A stretch of 18,806 nt of DNA from Deltaproteobacteria bacterium RBG_16_54_11 (GTDB taxonomy: Bacteria > Desulfobacterota > B13-G15 > RBG-16-54-18): contig MGQS01000073.1 of the NCBI GenBank assembly GCA_001797905.1, positions 47,481 through 66,286 of the forward strand, given 5' to 3'. The notes beneath the pieces were generated by a model, which was given only the letters and a program-made list of their open reading frames with translations, did no database searches and had not been told where the DNA came from. A program made the position numbers and the translations under genes. This document shows positions 6,389 through 14,245 of the stretch, piece by piece (the first letter of the stretch is position 1; each line of letters begins with the position of its first letter).

Positions 6389-7777
6389 ATGAAGATGACT
6401 AAGAGGATATCTTCGGCGATTATCGTTTTATGTTCTCTGTGTTTGCTTGGCCTGCCCCAGGCCATGGCTGCCAATGCGGCATTTGACGTAAACAAAATGG
6501 CGGACATGTCCGACTTTGATCCGAACCACCCGGTAATCCCCACCGGCGATACCATCAAGATCGCACTGGTGGCCTCTTTTTCCGGGCCGGCTGCCGTGGT
6601 TGGGCAGATATACTGGATCTCTGTCCAGTGGGCGGCCCATGACATCAACAAGCGGGGCGGCATCCTGGTGGACGGTAAAAGGAAGCTCGTCCAGGTGATC
6701 AAGGCGGACCACCAGTCAAGGGTCGATGTCTGCAAGAAGGTGTGCGAGCGGATGGTGCTTCAGGAGAAGGTCCACGTGCTCTGGGGCACCGACGGCAGCC
6801 ATCTGATGAAGGTCATCAACCAGGTGGCTAATAAGTACAAGGTCATTGCCTTATGCGCCGCCTCACTCTCCGATGACCTCTATGATGCCCAAAACTTTTC
6901 CCGCTATTCCTTCATGACCTCGTTTTCGACCGAGCAGATAGGCCGTGCCTTCGCCTATTATTACGGCCAGATGCGAAAGAAGGAGAAAAAGTTCTATATC
7001 CTCTGCCAGGATTACCTCTTCGGCCACCAGATGGCCGAGGGGTTCAAAAAGGGCCTGAAGGAGTACTATCCGGATGCCAAGATCGTCGGGGAGGACTACC
7101 ATAGGCTCTTTCTGACCGACTTTGCCCCGTACCTGACGAAGATCAAGGCCTCCGGCGCCGAGGTCATCTATACCGGCGACTGGATCCCGGACGCGGCCAA
7201 CCTGCTCAAGCAGGCGAGGCAGATGGGTATTAAGCTCCCCTTTGCTAATACCTTTATGGATGAACCCAATTTCCTCCACGCGGTGGGGGTTAAGGGGACC
7301 AACGGGCTGGTCCATGTGAGTCAGTATGGCGTCGAGGGAGGAGCTTTTAAGACACCCGAGCAGATCAAGTACTATAAGGCCTGGAATGACCTGTGGAAGG
7401 CCGGAAAATGGGGGGCGCCCTACAACTCCAGGCTGTACGAACATGGGACCGGAAACATCGGCGCGTACAGGGCGCAGACCTACTGGCTTCTGAGCGTGAT
7501 TGAAAGGGCCGGCAGTACAAAAGCCAAAAAGATCATCAAGGTCTTTGAGGGGGATACCTACCAATATGTCATCGGGAAAGTGATGGAGATGAGGGCGTGC
7601 GACCACAAGGCGGTCCAAGACCTCCATATCGAACTCTATGTGCCGCCGGCAGAACAGAGGCAGTCCTTTAACATCCCCCCCTATTACTGGTACAAAGGGT
7701 ATTCCGTGACAGGACCATCGTTCAAGATACCGAGGGACAAGGTCCTTCCTAAGGCGGATCCGAAGCTATGTAAATAG
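6389..7777 (+). CDS. ABC importer periplasmic substrate-binding protein (LivK-like, type I)
   Basis: A 462-residue exported binding protein. Residues 1-28 are a Sec signal peptide (MKMTKR, a hydrophobic stretch, then QAMA before the probable cleavage at A-N); no lipobox Cys is seen. The mature part opens with IKIALVASFSGPAAVVGQ and continues with AAHDINKRGGILVDGK, the normal first strands of the branched-chain amino acid / urea / amide binding family. GTDGSHLMKVINQVANKYKV and the YILCQDYLFGHQMAEGF segment are further family landmarks. It is longer than E. coli LivK (about 370), as is common for anaerobe versions suspected to take organic or aromatic acids. Start: AAGGAGGGAGG just upstream of the ATG. 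It is the first gene of the transporter set. Confidence 0.9.
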   Translation: MKMTKRISSAIIVLCSLCLLGLPQAMAANAAFDVNKMADMSDFDPNHPVIPTGDTIKIALVASFSGPAAVVGQIYWISVQWAAHDINKRGGILVDGKRKLVQVIKADHQSRVDVCKKVCERMVLQEKVHVLWGTDGSHLMKVINQVANKYKVIALCAASLSDDLYDAQNFSRYSFMTSFSTEQIGRAFAYYYGQMRKKEKKFYILCQDYLFGHQMAEGFKKGLKEYYPDAKIVGEDYHRLFLTDFAPYLTKIKASGAEVIYTGDWIPDAANLLKQARQMGIKLPFANTFMDEPNFLHAVGVKGTNGLVHVSQYGVEGGAFKTPEQIKYYKAWNDLWKAGKWGAPYNSRLYEHGTGNIGAYRAQTYWLLSVIERAGSTKAKKIIKVFEGDTYQYVIGKVMEMRACDHKAVQDLHIELYVPPAEQRQSFNIPPYYWYKGYSVTGPSFKIPRDKVLPKADPKLCK

Positions 7778-7843
7778 AGAGGGCCATAGCCCGTCTTTTC
7801 ATGAGTACTGGGTGAAAGCAACGGATTGAATCGCGACCCCTTC

Positions 7844-7886
7844 TTGATGGTCCGCCTCCGGCAAAAACACGGAGGCGGACCATCAA
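7844..7886 (+). other. Perfect 17-bp hairpin between binding-protein and permease genes
   Basis: TTGATGGTCCGCCTCCG (7844-7860) and its exact reverse complement (7870-7886) flank a 9-nt loop, GCAAAAACA. No run of T follows, so it is not a standard intrinsic terminator. Its place, in the 229-bp gap between the binding-protein gene and livH, is where many importer operons carry a hairpin that protects the 3' end of the abundant binding-protein mRNA and lowers permease expression. That role is inferred by analogy with malE-malF. Confidence 0.75.
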
Positions 7887-8006
7887 TGAGGAATGAATCA
7901 GGGAGAGTGCTTCAGGGTAATGAGGATTAACGGTTTGTAACACATAATAGGGAACATGGTGCGCCAAGCTGAGCTTAAGGCGCTCTTTTGACAGGAGGAC
8001 AACGAG

Positions 8007-8882
8007 ATGGATGCAACGACGGCGATGTATGTTGCTCAAGGCATACACGGGCTCGCCTATGGGATGGTGCTCTTTCTGGTGGCATCCGGGCTCACGCTGA
8101 TCTTCGGCATGATGGGGATCCTGAACGTCGCCCATACCGCCTTCTTTATGCTGTCAGCCTATTTTTGTTACCAGGTTGTGGCCTGGACAGGAAGTTTCTG
8201 GCTGGCGCTGCTTCTGGCGCCTATCGCTACGGCCATTGTTGGGATTCTGGTGGAACGATTTCTCCTCAGAAGGATCCACGCCTTTGGACTGCTTTTTGAA
8301 TTGACCCTGACCATCGGGGTCATGTTCGTCATCATGGAGGCTGTCAAGGTATTTTGGGGAACCGAAAATCTCCCGCTTCCCGTTCCCTCGCTGCTAGAGG
8401 GCCTGGTGAGTATCGGGGGCATGGACTACCCCATATATCGGCTCTTCATCATCGGCCTGTCCCTCGTGATCTTGGGTTTTCTGGCCTTCATCCTTTACAA
8501 GACCCGCATGGGCATGGTGGTGCGCGCGGCGGTTTCCGATGCGGATATGGTCAATGCACTGGGGATCAATGTACCCCGTCTCTTCATGTTTGTCTTTGGG
8601 GTCGGCACATGGCTGGCCGGGCTGGCCGGGGTGGCCATAGCCCCCATATTGACCGTCTTTCCCGGACTGGCAGACCAGATGGGAATGGACGCCTTTATCG
8701 TGGTGATCGTGGGGGGATTCGGGAGCCTGGGCGGGGCCCTCATGGTCGCCATCATATCCGGGCTTTTGTCTTCTTACGGCGTTCAGTTCGTATCCCAGCT
8801 TGCACCGGTTTTGATGTTCATTTTCATGGCCGTTGTCCTCGCAATTAAACCCACGGGCTTTTTTGGAGAGAGAGAAGGATGA
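8007..8882 (+). CDS. livH: Branched-chain-type ABC importer permease (LivH family)
   Basis: A 291-residue integral membrane protein with about eight hydrophobic segments, starting near residues 10-35. Family landmarks are GLTLIFGMMGILNVAHTAFFMLSAY near the N-terminus, LVERFLLRRIHAFG, the cytoplasmic loop TRMGMVVRAAVSDADMVNALGINV (ATPase contact) and the late GGFGSLGGALMVAIISGLLSSYG. It forms one half of the transmembrane pore with the LivM-type partner. AGGAGG precedes the ATG by 8 bp. Its stop overlaps the next start by four bases (ATGA), so the two permeases are translationally coupled. Confidence 0.93.
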   Translation: MDATTAMYVAQGIHGLAYGMVLFLVASGLTLIFGMMGILNVAHTAFFMLSAYFCYQVVAWTGSFWLALLLAPIATAIVGILVERFLLRRIHAFGLLFELTLTIGVMFVIMEAVKVFWGTENLPLPVPSLLEGLVSIGGMDYPIYRLFIIGLSLVILGFLAFILYKTRMGMVVRAAVSDADMVNALGINVPRLFMFVFGVGTWLAGLAGVAIAPILTVFPGLADQMGMDAFIVVIVGGFGSLGGALMVAIISGLLSSYGVQFVSQLAPVLMFIFMAVVLAIKPTGFFGEREG

Positions 8883-9886
8883 CTAGGAGAGTCAAAGGGA
8901 TTGTAGGGGGGGTCATACTGGTCATTCTGGCCTTGTACCCATGGCTTTTCGGCATCTATTTTACTAATGTTATTGTGACATGCGCCATCTTTGCCCTGTT
9001 TGCCGTCAGCTACAACCTGCTGCTGGGTTATACGGGTCTTTTCAGTTTTGGACATGCCATGTTCTTCGGCGCCGGAGGCTATGCCACGGCCCTTGCCCTG
9101 ACCCATATCGAGGGCTGCCCCTTGCTGGTGGCGCTCCTGTTCGGCTTTTTGGGCGCGGTCGCCCTCGCCCTGCTCCTCTCCCCCATCGTGGCCAGGCTCG
9201 CCCATTCCGCCTTTGCCATGTTGCACCTGGCCTTCAGCATGCTCCTGTATACCCTTGCCCTGAAATTGAGGGGTATCACGGGCGGGGAGGATGGGATCGG
9301 GGGGTTTCCCATACCGCCCTTCCGTATTCCCGGGGTCGTTTCCGTTGACATGACCGATCCCCTGAATTTCTATTACTTTGCCATGGCGGTCCTGTGCGGC
9401 AGTCTGTGGGTGGCCTGGTTTCTGACCAAGACGCCTTTCGGCCAAATCATAGTCAGTGTGCGGGATAATGACAAACGGGTCGATTACATGGGGTTCAAGG
9501 TGCCGCAGACCAAGGCAATCATCTACACCCTCTCCTGCGGTTTTGCCGGGATCGCCGGTTCCATCTACGCGATGTTTCAGAACCTCATCTCCGCCGCCGC
9601 CCTCGGCATCGCGCAATCCTTTGCACCCATCGTAATGACCATGGTCGGGGGTGTTATCTCCTTTTTTGGGCCTATCTGGGGCGCTGTCATTTTCGCCGTT
9701 ATCGAGGAACTGACCACTCGGTATACGGAACGGGTTCAACTGGTAGAGGGATTGATCCTCATCATCGTGATCCTGTTTTTCCCGGGGGGATTTATACATA
9801 TTGTAGCGATTGTCAAGGGAAAATTGTTAGGGTTTACGAGGGGAAAAGGGGCAGGCTTGATCAAGGGAAAATGGTTCGGCAAATAA
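8879..9886 (+). CDS. livM: Branched-chain-type ABC importer permease (LivM family)
   Basis: A 335-residue membrane protein with about eight to ten hydrophobic segments. YNLLLGYTGLFSFGHAMFFGAGGYATAL is the LivM hallmark, as are LRGITGGEDGIGG and the coupling loop TPFGQIIVSVRDNDKRVDYMGFKVPQTKAIIYTLSCGFAGIAG. The ATG overlaps the livH stop in ATGA. The C-terminal tail is short and basic (KGKLLGFTRGKGAGLIKGKWFGK), as in permeases without a fused ATPase domain. The livG start lies 29 bp after its stop. Confidence 0.93.
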   Translation: MTRRVKGIVGGVILVILALYPWLFGIYFTNVIVTCAIFALFAVSYNLLLGYTGLFSFGHAMFFGAGGYATALALTHIEGCPLLVALLFGFLGAVALALLLSPIVARLAHSAFAMLHLAFSMLLYTLALKLRGITGGEDGIGGFPIPPFRIPGVVSVDMTDPLNFYYFAMAVLCGSLWVAWFLTKTPFGQIIVSVRDNDKRVDYMGFKVPQTKAIIYTLSCGFAGIAGSIYAMFQNLISAAALGIAQSFAPIVMTMVGGVISFFGPIWGAVIFAVIEELTTRYTERVQLVEGLILIIVILFFPGGFIHIVAIVKGKLLGFTRGKGAGLIKGKWFGK

Positions 9887-9915
9887 GCGGGAAAGAAACC
9901 AACGGAGGGGGATTC

Positions 9916-10662
9916 ATGAATATCCTGGAGACTAAGGGACTCTATCACGATTTCAACAGGCTCGAGGTCCTCTTCGATGTAAACCTGAAGGTAAAGGAGG
10001 GGGAGCGGCACGCCATTATCGGGCCCAACGGCGCCGGCAAGACGACCCTGTTCAACGTCATCACCGGCACCTACGCGCCGAGCCGGGGGGCGGTCTTCTT
10101 CAAGGGAGAGGTGGTCACCGGGGCTAAGCCCCACCGCATGGTGCGCCTCGGTATGGGGCGTTCCTTTCAGATCACCAGCACCTTTAACCGGCTGACGGCC
10201 TTTCAGAATATCCGTATGGGGGTCCTGTCCAGGAGAGGCATCCGCTTTAATTTCTTCCGCAAGGTGGACAAGATGGAGGATATTACCAGGGAAACCGACG
10301 AGATCCTCAAGCGGATCAACCTCTATGGCGAGCGGAACATGCCGGCAAGCGCCTTATCCTATGGGAAACATCGCTCCCTGGAGATCAGCATGGCCCTGGC
10401 CACGGATCCGGATGTAGTCATGCTTGACGAGCCCACTGCCGGTATGTCCAAGGACGAAACCCGTTATGCCGTTGAGCTGATCAGAAAGCTCACCGAGGGA
10501 AAGACCGCGGTTATCATCGAGCATGACATGGACGTGGTCTTCTCACTGGCGGATCACATTACCGTGCTCCACCTCGGGACCATCCTGGCAAGCGGTCCCC
10601 CGGACAAGATCAGGAAGAACAAAGCGGTCAAAGATGCCTACTTAGGGGAAATGGAGGGATAG
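9916..10662 (+). CDS. livG: Branched-chain-type ABC importer ATPase (LivG family)
   Basis: A 248-residue ATP-binding subunit. Walker A is GPNGAGKTT (36-44), the Q-loop region is MGRSFQITSTFNRLTAFQNI, the signature is ALSYGKHRSLEI (146 onward), Walker B is VVMLDEPTAG (Asp171-Glu172) and the switch His is His203 (IIEHDMDVV). The signature reads LSYGKH, with Lys where Gln or Asp is more usual; all catalytic residues are intact. An upstream in-frame ATG at 9871 would overlap livM and add 15 unrelated residues. The ATG at 9916 has GGAGGGGG just before it and starts the conserved fold, so it is preferred. Confidence 0.93.
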   Translation: MNILETKGLYHDFNRLEVLFDVNLKVKEGERHAIIGPNGAGKTTLFNVITGTYAPSRGAVFFKGEVVTGAKPHRMVRLGMGRSFQITSTFNRLTAFQNIRMGVLSRRGIRFNFFRKVDKMEDITRETDEILKRINLYGERNMPASALSYGKHRSLEISMALATDPDVVMLDEPTAGMSKDETRYAVELIRKLTEGKTAVIIEHDMDVVFSLADHITVLHLGTILASGPPDKIRKNKAVKDAYLGEMEG

Positions 10663-10664
10663 GG

Positions 10665-11378
10665 ATGCTTCTTGAGGTCAAGGATCTGAATACCTATTAC
10701 GGTTACAGCCATGTGCTGCAGGGCATGTCCTTGACAGTCGATCACGGGGAATGTGTGGCGCTTCTGGGTCGAAACGGCATGGGAAAGAGCACGACGCTCA
10801 AGAGCATCATGGGCCTGGCCAAGCCGAGATCGGGGACCGTCCTCTACAAAGGCGAGGATGTGGCGGGATATCCCCCGTACAAGGTGGTCAGAGCCGGCAT
10901 CGGTTATGTTCCGGAGGAGAGACGGATATTCGCCACCTTGTCCGTGCTGGAAAACCTGGCCATGGGTATGAAGGGAGGAAAGATAGATAAGGGGAATCCG
11001 GATGCCTGGACCGTGGAGAGGGTTTTCGAACATTTCCCTCCCTTGAAGGAGCGGCAGGGGAGTAAAGGCGCGCTCCTCTCCGGCGGCGAACAGCAGATGT
11101 TGGCCATCGGCCGATCCCTGATGGGCAATCCCGAACTCCTCTTGGTGGACGAACCCACGGAAGGCCTGGCCCCTTTACTGGTCAGCGAGGTCCGGGATAT
11201 GCTTGAGGATATCAAAAAGACCGGCGTCGCTATCCTCCTGGTGGAGCATAACCTCAGGGTGGCCATGTCTCTGGCCCAGCGCCTCTACATCATGAAAAAG
11301 GCCGAGGTGGCCTTTGCGGGGACCGTTAAAGAACTCGATGCCCGTCCTGACGTCAGGGAGAAATATCTGGAGGTATAG
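10665..11378 (+). CDS. livF: Branched-chain-type ABC importer ATPase (LivF family)
   Basis: A 237-residue ATP-binding subunit, the second ATPase of the importer. It shows the LivF opening (LEVKDLNTYYGYSHVLQGMSL), Walker A GRNGMGKST (35-43), the LivF-typical GIGYVPEERRIFATLSVLENL, signature LLSGGEQQMLAIGRSLM, Walker B LLLVDEPTEGLAP and switch His in LLVEHNLRVA. It starts two bases after the livG stop with GGAGGGATAGGG as ribosome binding site. It is the last gene of the plus-strand transporter operon. No clear intrinsic terminator was seen in the following 80 bases. Confidence 0.94.
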   Translation: MLLEVKDLNTYYGYSHVLQGMSLTVDHGECVALLGRNGMGKSTTLKSIMGLAKPRSGTVLYKGEDVAGYPPYKVVRAGIGYVPEERRIFATLSVLENLAMGMKGGKIDKGNPDAWTVERVFEHFPPLKERQGSKGALLSGGEQQMLAIGRSLMGNPELLLVDEPTEGLAPLLVSEVRDMLEDIKKTGVAILLVEHNLRVAMSLAQRLYIMKKAEVAFAGTVKELDARPDVREKYLEV

Positions 11379-11464
11379 CTAAGGAAGGCGGGCATGATTG
11401 GGCAATCCGGTCCAAGTATCAGCGGCAGCACTGCTCAGCATTCATTTATTTCTACCAATCATAG

Positions 11465-11611
11465 TCATACCTTGCCCTCCAGGATGCTTTTGATCAAATA
11501 CCGTTTTGAAAAATGGCCGCCGGTTATATAGAACATGGCGTCTTCCTTGCCCAGGAGCTTGTTTCTGGTCTGTCTCTCCGAGGCCGGCTTTATGACGATT
11601 ATAGATACCAT
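11465..11611 (-). CDS. Doubtful small ORF or gene remnant (48 codons)
   Basis: A 48-codon minus-strand frame starting MVSIIVIKPASER and ending RYLIKSILEGKV. Its composition (hydrophobic strand, charged helix, YITGG turn, basic helix) looks more protein-like than the overlapping 67-codon frame at 11442-11645. No ribosome binding site is evident and a stop lies nine codons upstream of the ATG, so this may be the 3' remnant of a lost gene. I recognise no family. The rest of the gap 11379-11676 holds nothing else I can support. Confidence 0.22.
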   Translation of the reverse strand: MVSIIVIKPASERQTRNKLLGKEDAMFYITGGHFSKRYLIKSILEGKV

Positions 11612-11676
11612 CCCGCAGGTCTTCCATATATGCTATTGGTACCATGACTCGTTCATCCTACATTGAAAGATATTGC

Positions 11677-12171
11677 CTATGATCGCGCGCCGTATTTTGC
11701 CAGCCAGTCGCGCACGGCATATCCTGTTCCGAACGGCCATGGCCTTAATTTAGCAGGAGGGATCATCTTGATCTCCGCCAGTTCATCGCCTAGTTGTATG
11801 TCTCCGGCGGCGGAGAGATAGTAAGCGATAATCAGCTGGTTTTGCTCGGGAAAAGAATAAACGCCGATCAATTCTATTATCTCGGAATCGAGGCCAAGCT
11901 CTTCTTTAACCTCCCTCTTGACTGCCGCTTCGGGTGTTTCACCTTTTTCGAGAAACCCGGTGATGAGCCCGAAGATCTTTTCCGGCCATTGCTTGTTTCG
12001 CGCGAGGAGGATGGTGCCGTCTTTTTCTATGACGGCGGCAACTATTGGCAGCGGGTTGTCCCAGAACACGTATCCGCACGTATCCGCTATGCAGGCAAGC
12101 CGCTCCTTTCCATCAACCTGCTTCTTTGTCAGGCCTTTTCCACACAGCGGACAATATTGAAATTCGCTCAT
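11677..12171 (-). CDS. NUDIX hydrolase with N-terminal zinc ribbon
   Basis: A 164-residue protein. Residues 7-34 are a four-cysteine zinc ribbon (Cys7, Cys10, Cys27, Cys32: CPLCG and CIADTCGYVFW), like the ribbon of NudC-type enzymes. The Nudix box spans 72-94 (GFLEKGETPEAAVKREVKEELGL), fitting GX5EX7REUXEEXGU in full, so the metal-binding glutamates are intact. It would hydrolyse a nucleoside diphosphate derivative (ADP-ribose, NADH, nucleotide sugars or similar); the class cannot be fixed by eye. The ribosome binding site GGAG precedes the ATG by 7 bp. It lies downstream of the acyl-CoA ligase on the same strand. Its last 27 bp recur at 4955-4981. Confidence 0.9.
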   Translation of the reverse strand: MSEFQYCPLCGKGLTKKQVDGKERLACIADTCGYVFWDNPLPIVAAVIEKDGTILLARNKQWPEKIFGLITGFLEKGETPEAAVKREVKEELGLDSEIIELIGVYSFPEQNQLIIAYYLSAAGDIQLGDELAEIKMIPPAKLRPWPFGTGYAVRDWLAKYGARS

Positions 12172-12308
12172 AAAGGCTCCGGTTTAAAAAAAGTAATCTA
12201 CAAGCTTTACCGTGATAACACCGGCAACACTATAAAACAATAAAGGCTTTTTGTGAAGGCCGCGAAGATGCTCTTGCAAGGGATCCGGGCAACGGCTCGC
12301 TTCAGCAA

Positions 12309-13859
12309 TCAGCCAGCCGCCGTATATCGTTTGCGGATCTCTTTTTTGAGGATCTTGCCGGAACCGCTCTTGGGCAGCGGCGAACAGGCGATAGTAATGA
12401 TCCGCGGGTACTTGTAGGGGGCGACGCGCTCCTTCACATAGGCCTTGATCTCTTCGGGGCCGAGGCGGGCGCCCTCCCTGAGTACCACCACCGCAGCGAT
12501 TTCTTCACCCAGATCCGGATGGGGGACCCCGTATACCGCTGCCTCGGAGACCTCGGGGATCTGATAGATGACCTCTTCGATCTCGCGCGGATAGACGTTG
12601 TAGCCCCCGCGGATCACCAGGTCCTTCTTACGGTCCACGATGTAGATGTAGCGATCATCGTCCATGCGGGCGATGTCCCCGGTGTGCAGCCACCCGTCCC
12701 GAATGGTTTCCTCGGTGGCCTCGGGCCGGTTCAGGTAGCCCTTCATCACGGCCGGCCCTTTGATGAGCAGCTCGCCGCTTCCCCCGGGGGCAAGCTCCTT
12801 GCCGGCTTCGTCCACAATCTTGGCGCTGAATTCCGGGATGGGAAGGCCGATGGAGCCGGGCCTGGCGGGCCTGTCATACGGGTTCTCCACGCAGACCGGA
12901 CATTCGGTCAACCCGTAGCCTTCATGGATCTTGGTGGCGAAGAGGGTCTCAAAGCGCTTGATAAACTCCACCGGCAGGGAGGCGCCGCCGGATATGCAAA
13001 ACTTGAGAGAGGTTCGCTTGGGAGGGCGCTCTTCCGCCGCCTGGATCAGGCGGTTGAGCATGGTGGGGACGCCGAAGAAGATCGTGCGCGCCTCCCTCTC
13101 CGTCACGGCGATGACCGCTCCCGGTTCGAAATGAGTAAAGAGCTCCACGGTGAGCCCGAGGTACATGGATACGTTCATGACGCTGGTGATGCCGTAAACG
13201 TGATAAAGCGGCAGAGCGCCGATGACGATCGTATCCGGCTCGATGGTCCCCCGCATCCGGGCCAGTATTGCGGCGTTGCGCGCCAGATTGCCGTGGGTCA
13301 GCATGCCCCCTTTGGGGTCGCCGGTGGTGCCCGAGGTGTAGAGGATGTTCAGGGTGTCCTCAGGCCGGGTGGGATGGATTGCATAGGTGTCTTCTTCGGC
13401 ATAGGCCGCTTCCATATCCTTGAATCCGCCCCTGGCAGGGGGGTGCAGGGCAAGCGTGATGGGCGGAGACCCCTGCGCCGCAAAGACGCGGCTGATCTCC
13501 TCCAGATAGGGGTCGGCGCCGATGAAGGCCTGTGGGGCCGCATCCTTGAGGATATAGGTCAGCTCATGGCTGCGGAAGAGGAAGCTTACCGGGATCATGG
13601 CGACTCCCATCTTGGCGAGCGCGTAATAGAGCGCGATATAGTGGATGCTGTTGGGCATCATGACCATGCAGCGATCGCCGGGCAAGAGCCCGAGCCTGGT
13701 CAGACCATTTGCCAGGCGATTGGTAGCGCAATCGAGCTGTCGGAAGGTGGTCTCGACCCCCTCGTGGCGCACCGCCGTCTTTTCGGGATACTTACTGGCC
13801 GAGGCCACCAGGTAGTCAGCGAGATTCAGGGAATCATTCTTTTTTATTCGTTTACCCAT
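12309..13859 (-). CDS. AMP-forming acyl-CoA synthetase (ligase)
   Basis: A 516-residue member of the ANL superfamily that activates a carboxylic acid to its CoA thioester through an acyl-AMP. The motifs appear in order: the P-loop YTSGTTGDPKGGMLTH, the adenine-site GYGLTE, GWLHTGD, the hinge VDRKKDLVIRGGYNVYPREIEE, and the C-terminal PKSGSGKILKKEI with the adenylation Lys. Length and motif spacing fit medium/long-chain fatty-acid or aryl-acid ligases; the substrate pocket was not resolved. Coding sequence is GC-rich. No good Shine-Dalgarno precedes the ATG at 13857-13859. It runs opposite to the transporter operon but is a natural partner for it: import followed by activation. Confidence 0.93.
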   Translation of the reverse strand: MGKRIKKNDSLNLADYLVASASKYPEKTAVRHEGVETTFRQLDCATNRLANGLTRLGLLPGDRCMVMMPNSIHYIALYYALAKMGVAMIPVSFLFRSHELTYILKDAAPQAFIGADPYLEEISRVFAAQGSPPITLALHPPARGGFKDMEAAYAEEDTYAIHPTRPEDTLNILYTSGTTGDPKGGMLTHGNLARNAAILARMRGTIEPDTIVIGALPLYHVYGITSVMNVSMYLGLTVELFTHFEPGAVIAVTEREARTIFFGVPTMLNRLIQAAEERPPKRTSLKFCISGGASLPVEFIKRFETLFATKIHEGYGLTECPVCVENPYDRPARPGSIGLPIPEFSAKIVDEAGKELAPGGSGELLIKGPAVMKGYLNRPEATEETIRDGWLHTGDIARMDDDRYIYIVDRKKDLVIRGGYNVYPREIEEVIYQIPEVSEAAVYGVPHPDLGEEIAAVVVLREGARLGPEEIKAYVKERVAPYKYPRIITIACSPLPKSGSGKILKKEIRKRYTAAG

Positions 13860-14185
13860 TGGGGAATAATTACCGCGGCAAGACTATAATGTCAATCCGG
13901 TTTCTTTTTTTATAAACCATGGGATAGGCCTTCACTACCATTGCAGGACATCCTTGGGTAGTATCCTAATCTGAGACATTCTGAAACTTGACATTCTCGG
14001 ACAAAAGATGCTAGCCTTTGATCAATCACAAAGCCTGGGGGGCTTATGCTAGGGGTACTTTCCATAGCAGTTCCTGCGAATCCAGTTGGCCGATCCCAGG
14101 GCCATACGTCCAGGGTATCCTCTCGCCAAGCAGTTCAACTGCCGCAATGCGTTGTTTTCACAAGGCTTATGGTAATTTCGGTCGT
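13860..14185. other. Intergenic region ahead of the integron cassette, no supported gene
   Basis: No convincing coding frame is present; two overlapping 65-67-codon frames from 14018 and 14046 lack a ribosome binding site and family-like composition. GACATTCT occurs twice (13975-13982 and 13990-13997) in a 15-nt period. GTTCAAC at 14133-14139 fits the loose RYYYAAC core of an attC site, and the stretch from about 14170 (GGTAATTTCGGTCGTGG) recalls, from memory, part of the Vibrio cholerae repeats. I could not fold a matching attC from these, so the region may be a decayed cassette end or an attI relic. Confidence 0.4.
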
Positions 14186-14243
14186 GGGGTGTTATATTGC
14201 AACTATGCGGGCTAGGGGTGTTATAGAGAAACTATATACTCAT
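14186..14243. repeat. Imperfect 29-bp tandem duplication at the cassette's left edge
   Basis: Two adjacent 29-bp units (14186-14214 and 14215-14243) share GGGGTGTTATA at their start and AACTAT at the same offset, and diverge between and after these blocks. The second unit ends one base before the integron core site GTTAGGC. Tandem units beside a recombination site may be integrase-binding direct repeats, or a chance duplication. Confidence 0.4.
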
Positions 14244-14245
14244 TG

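Noticed and set aside
7930..7970. A possible promoter before livH (CATAAT at about 7942).
   Set aside because: No acceptable -35 box lies at the right distance; the permeases are more simply read from the upstream promoter.
8783..9799. A 338-codon minus-strand frame across livM.
   Set aside because: It is antisense to an unmistakable permease gene and its charged, repetitive composition is the complement of codons for hydrophobic residues.
12519..13889. A 456-codon open frame on the plus strand, opposite the acyl-CoA ligase.
   Set aside because: The minus-strand frame shows every ligase motif in order. The plus-strand product is Gly/Asp-rich with no recognisable domain and is the usual shadow of GC-rich coding sequence.
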